DNA of 64,000 nt from Streptomyces sp. NBC_01314 (GTDB lineage Bacteria; Actinomycetota; Actinomycetes; Streptomycetales; Streptomycetaceae): contig NZ_CP108394.1 in NCBI RefSeq assembly GCF_041435215.1, positions 7,192,001 through 7,256,000 on the forward strand. The letters are read 5' to 3'. A model generated the notes under the pieces. It worked only from the letters and a program-made list of their open reading frames with translations, searched no databases and was not told the origin of the DNA. This document shows, piece by piece, positions 61,551 through 64,000 of this stretch (within the stretch, counting starts at the first letter, position 1; the number at the start of each line of letters is the position of its first letter). Position numbers and translations under genes: made by a program.

Positions 61551-62540
61551 ATGACTCACCGGATATCGGGGGTATCCCGGGTGTCGCGTTCGTCCAGGCG
61601 GACGCGTGTGGTCGCTGCGGGGATCGGGGCCGGGATGGCCGTGTCGTCGGCGGCCACGGCGTTCGCGCCGGCCGCCGCCGCGGCGCCGACACCGCAGGTC
61701 AGCTGTACGTCGAAGCAGGCCGGACTGGCCGAGAAGCTGCAGAAGGACATCACAGCCGCGCTGTCGAAGCGGAAGGGGACGGTGGCGGTCGGGCTGTACG
61801 ACCGGGTCACCGGCACCACCTGCACGCTGCGGGGCGACACCGCCTTCGACTCGGCCAGCGTCGTGAAGGTCACCGTGCTCGCCGCGCTGCTGTACGACGC
61901 GAAGAAGAAGAACCGGTATCTCACCGACCGTGAGACCAAGCTCGCCACCGCCATGATCACCAAGTCGGACAACGCCTCCACCAGCACCCTGTGGAAGCAA
62001 CTCGGACTGACCAAGATCAAGGCGTTCCTCACCGCCGCCAAGATGACCCAGACCAAGCCGGGCGCGGACAACTACTGGGGCCTCACCCAGATCACCGTCC
62101 GGGACGAGCAGCGGCTGCTCGCGCTGCTCACCGCGAAGAACAGCGTCCTGACCGACAACGCCCGCGCCTACGTCCTCAAGCTCATGAACAAGGTCGTCGC
62201 CGGGCAGCGCTGGGGTACTCCCGCCGGGGCGCCCTCCACCGTGAAGGTGCACGTCAAGAACGGGTGGCTGTCGCGCGCCACGCACGGCTGGCGGGTGCAC
62301 AGCGTCGGCACGTTCGTCGGTGGCGGGCGTGACTACACGATCACCGTCCTCACCCACGGCAACCCCGACATGCAGTACGGGGTCAACACCATCCAGGGTG
62401 TCGCCAAGGTCATCCACAAGGATCTCGTGCCGGTCGCGAAGAGTGCCTCGGGTTCGCCGAGCGTGCAGCGGTACGTGCCCACCGACCAGCCGCAGGAGGC
62501 GACCGTGCCGGTGCCGGAGTCCGGTGCCGGCAGCGGCTGA
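61551..62540 (+). CDS. Secreted class A beta-lactamase-like serine hydrolase
   Basis: This 329-residue exported protein has a signal peptide (RVVAAGIGAGMAVSSAATAFAPAAAAAP) and a penicillin-recognising fold. The S-x-x-K motif is in FDSASVVKVTVLAALL, SDN in ITKSDNASTSTLW and a KxG-type box in VHVKNGWLSRA. The catalytic Glu of true class A enzymes is not obvious, and the KTG box is KNG, so it may be a peptidase or a non-resistance homologue. ATG 61551 follows GGGAAGGG. Confidence 0.88.
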   Translation: MTHRISGVSRVSRSSRRTRVVAAGIGAGMAVSSAATAFAPAAAAAPTPQVSCTSKQAGLAEKLQKDITAALSKRKGTVAVGLYDRVTGTTCTLRGDTAFDSASVVKVTVLAALLYDAKKKNRYLTDRETKLATAMITKSDNASTSTLWKQLGLTKIKAFLTAAKMTQTKPGADNYWGLTQITVRDEQRLLALLTAKNSVLTDNARAYVLKLMNKVVAGQRWGTPAGAPSTVKVHVKNGWLSRATHGWRVHSVGTFVGGGRDYTITVLTHGNPDMQYGVNTIQGVAKVIHKDLVPVAKSASGSPSVQRYVPTDQPQEATVPVPESGAGSG

Positions 62541-62600
62541 TGTCCGGACGTTCACGGCGAGGCCATCCGTGGATCACCGGCGTCGTCCTACCGTGACGCC

Positions 62601-63713
62601 ATGCCTCTCAGAAGTCTCGTCGCGACCCTGACCGCAGGCCTGGCGGCGGCCACCACCTTCGCCGCCGCCGGGCCCGTCCACGCCGACTCGGCGCGGAGTC
62701 ACGCCTGTTCGTCGTCCGTGTCGATCGAGGCGTACTCCGACGCCCTGGACAAGACGACGTACGCGGGCACCTTCGTCGGGAACCTCTCCGGCCTCGCCGT
62801 CGACCGCGGCGGCTCGCTCCTCGCTGTCTCCGACAGGTCCTCCCTCTTCGCCCTCGACGGCCGCACGCTCCGGCCGAGGGGCGTCGTCCCGCTCGCCACG
62901 GAGACCGGCGCCGCGCTCGACTCCGAAGGTCTGGCCGTCGACCGCGACGGCACCCGGCTCGTCACCTCCGAGACCGAGCCGTCCGTACGGCGGTACGACC
63001 GGCAGGGGCGGCTCCTTGGCGGCCTTCCCGTGCCCGACGCGCTGAAGGTGGCCCCGGCCGGCCGGGCCGTCGCCAACCAGACCTTCGAAGGGCTCACCCT
63101 CCTGCCCGGCGGGCGCACTCTGCTCGCCTCGATGGAAGGCTCCCTGTCCGGCGACACGGCCGGGGTCGTCCGCTTCCAGACCTGGCAACGGCACGGCGGC
63201 GCACGGGACTTCGGGCTCTCCGCCCAGTACGGCTACCGCGCCGACACCGGACTCGGCGTCGTCGAGGTGGCGGGCCTCCCGGGCGGGCGACTGCTGGTGC
63301 TGGAGCGGGGCTTCACCGCCGGGGTCGGCAACACGGTCCGCCTCTACGCCGCCGACACACGCCGCGCGACCGACACCAGCGGCGTCGACGTCCTCACCGG
63401 ACAGGACGGTGACGGCGTACGGCTCGTCCGTAAGACCCTCCTCGCCGACCTCGTGCACTGCCCCTCCCTCGGCGCCACCGCCAAGCAGCCCCAGCCCAAC
63501 CCGCTGCTCGACAACATCGAGGGGATGGCCGTCACCGGGCGGCAGCGGCAGCAGCACGAGGGGCAGCAGCACGAGGGGCGGGGGCCGGGACGGGGATCGG
63601 TACCGGGACGGGGATCGGTACCGGGATGGCTGGACGTGGTGCTGGTCAGCGACGACAACCAGAACGCCGTACAGACGACCCGCTTCTACTTCCTTCGGGT
63701 CCGCGCGGCCTGA
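62601..63713 (+). CDS. Secreted esterase-like activity of phytase family protein
   Basis: This 370-residue protein has a signal peptide (MPLRSLVATLTAGLAAATTFAAAGPVHA) and a beta-propeller-like body with NLSGLAVDRGGSLLAVSDRSSLFALDGRTL, ALDSEGLAVDRDGTRLVTSETEPSVRRYDRQGRLL, NQTFEGLTLLPGGRTLLASMEG and a late DNIEGMAV ... DVVLVSDDNQNAVQTTRFY. These are the repeat signatures of the esterase-like phytase family. A low-complexity insertion (QQHEGQQHEG, GRGSVPGRGSVPG) lies near residues 315-335. The substrate is unknown. Confidence 0.9.
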   Translation: MPLRSLVATLTAGLAAATTFAAAGPVHADSARSHACSSSVSIEAYSDALDKTTYAGTFVGNLSGLAVDRGGSLLAVSDRSSLFALDGRTLRPRGVVPLATETGAALDSEGLAVDRDGTRLVTSETEPSVRRYDRQGRLLGGLPVPDALKVAPAGRAVANQTFEGLTLLPGGRTLLASMEGSLSGDTAGVVRFQTWQRHGGARDFGLSAQYGYRADTGLGVVEVAGLPGGRLLVLERGFTAGVGNTVRLYAADTRRATDTSGVDVLTGQDGDGVRLVRKTLLADLVHCPSLGATAKQPQPNPLLDNIEGMAVTGRQRQQHEGQQHEGRGPGRGSVPGRGSVPGWLDVVLVSDDNQNAVQTTRFYFLRVRAA

Positions 63714-63735
63714 ACCGCTCCGGTTCCGTGGCCGC
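63705..63735. terminator. Hairpin at the convergent gene ends
   Basis: GCGGCC (63705-63710) pairs with GGCCGC (63730-63735), and GAACCG (63712-63717) with CGGTTC (63721-63726). It overlaps the phytase-like stop codon. Confidence 0.6.
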
Positions 63736-63773
63736 CTGAGCCCCGCCCGTGCCCGTACGCCGGTGAGCGGGCG

Positions 63774-64000
63774 TCAGCTCTGCTGCTCGCAGTCGCAATC
63801 GGCCGCCGCCCCGTCCTCCAACAGGCCGCTCTTGGCGGTGAGATAGGCGAGCTGGGCGCGGCTGTTGCTGCCGAGCAGATCGCCGACCTTCTTGAGGTGG
63901 CTGGCGACGGTACGGGCGCTGATGCCCAGCCGGCCGGCGATGGCGGCGTCGGTGTAGCCGTCGACCATGAGGCGCAGCACATGCAGCCGGGTCTCGTCGG
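63774..64000 (-). CDS. LuxR-type response regulator, C-terminal fragment
   Basis: The frame enters from beyond the window end and codes for a LuxR/FixJ helix-turn-helix (LHVLRLMVDGYTDAAIAGRLGISARTVASHLKKVGDLLGSNSRAQLAYLTAKSGLL). The tail DGAAADCDCEQQS contains two cysteines. GYTDAAIAGRLGIS-RTV is the recognition-helix region typical of GerE domains. The N-terminal part is outside the window, so a receiver domain cannot be confirmed. Confidence 0.85.
   Translation of the reverse strand, partial: DETRLHVLRLMVDGYTDAAIAGRLGISARTVASHLKKVGDLLGSNSRAQLAYLTAKSGLLEDGAAADCDCEQQS

Overview
The window is high-GC actinobacterial DNA, almost certainly a Streptomyces chromosome. It has GTG and TTG starts, a bldA-type TTA codon in an adpA orthologue, CebR, DasR and DmdR1-type operators, and a gene order that from memory matches the S. 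coelicolor segment around SCO2769-SCO2798, inverted here. Gene density is high and most convergent gene pairs are separated by strong perfect hairpins.

Region 1 (1-6.9 kb) is the cello-oligosaccharide system. It holds bglC, cebG, cebF and cebE on the minus strand, the divergent LacI-type repressor gene cebR, and two CebR boxes. Region 2 (6.9-18.5 kb) looks like an accessory block inserted between cebR and the tRNA-His/orn/adpA core. It contains an ECF sigma factor with its CU044_5270-type partner, an ECF41 sigma factor with a divergent AhpD-like protein, a terpene mini-cluster, an IS5-family remnant, a small GntR regulator with short conserved genes, a frameshifted kinase-like gene and a lipoprotein. 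The terpene genes (polyprenyl diphosphate synthase, class I terpene synthase, Rieske oxygenase, and two possible small ORFs) lie between 17-bp inverted IS-type ends at 10363-10379 and 15710-15726. A 3-bp TCA direct repeat flanks these ends, so the cluster looks like the passenger of a transposon-like unit.

Region 3 (18.6-29.6 kb) is core: tRNA-His, orn, adpA, a small membrane protein, a universal stress protein, glmS, a conserved small protein, a TAT-exported metallophosphoesterase, a DUF4429/SHOCT protein and a secreted GH20 hexosaminidase with a DasR site. Region 4 (29.6-37 kb) is the desferrioxamine locus: desABCD with overlapping starts and stops, a siderophore-interacting reductase, and the DesE-type binding lipoprotein. 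Iron boxes precede desA and desE. Region 5 (37.3-43.8 kb) is a leucine/isovalerate catabolic operon: acyl-CoA dehydrogenase, HMG-CoA lyase, biotin carboxylase and carboxyltransferase. A divergent TetR regulator lies beside it with two operator-like repeats.

Region 6 (43.9-64 kb) is mixed. It holds a small secreted protein, a HTH-TM-glycosidase fusion lacking the usual catalytic Asn-Glu, a second acyl-CoA dehydrogenase, acyl-CoA thioesterase II, a conserved phosphatase-like protein, a PucR regulator divergent from a ureohydrolase/ThDP-enzyme pair, a secreted FG-GAP protein, an ArnT-like membrane glycosyltransferase, a secreted endonuclease I, a PAP2/Aur1-like membrane protein overlapping a DUF4180 gene tail to tail, a secreted class A beta-lactamase-like hydrolase, a secreted phytase-like esterase and the C-terminus of a LuxR-type regulator cut by the window edge.
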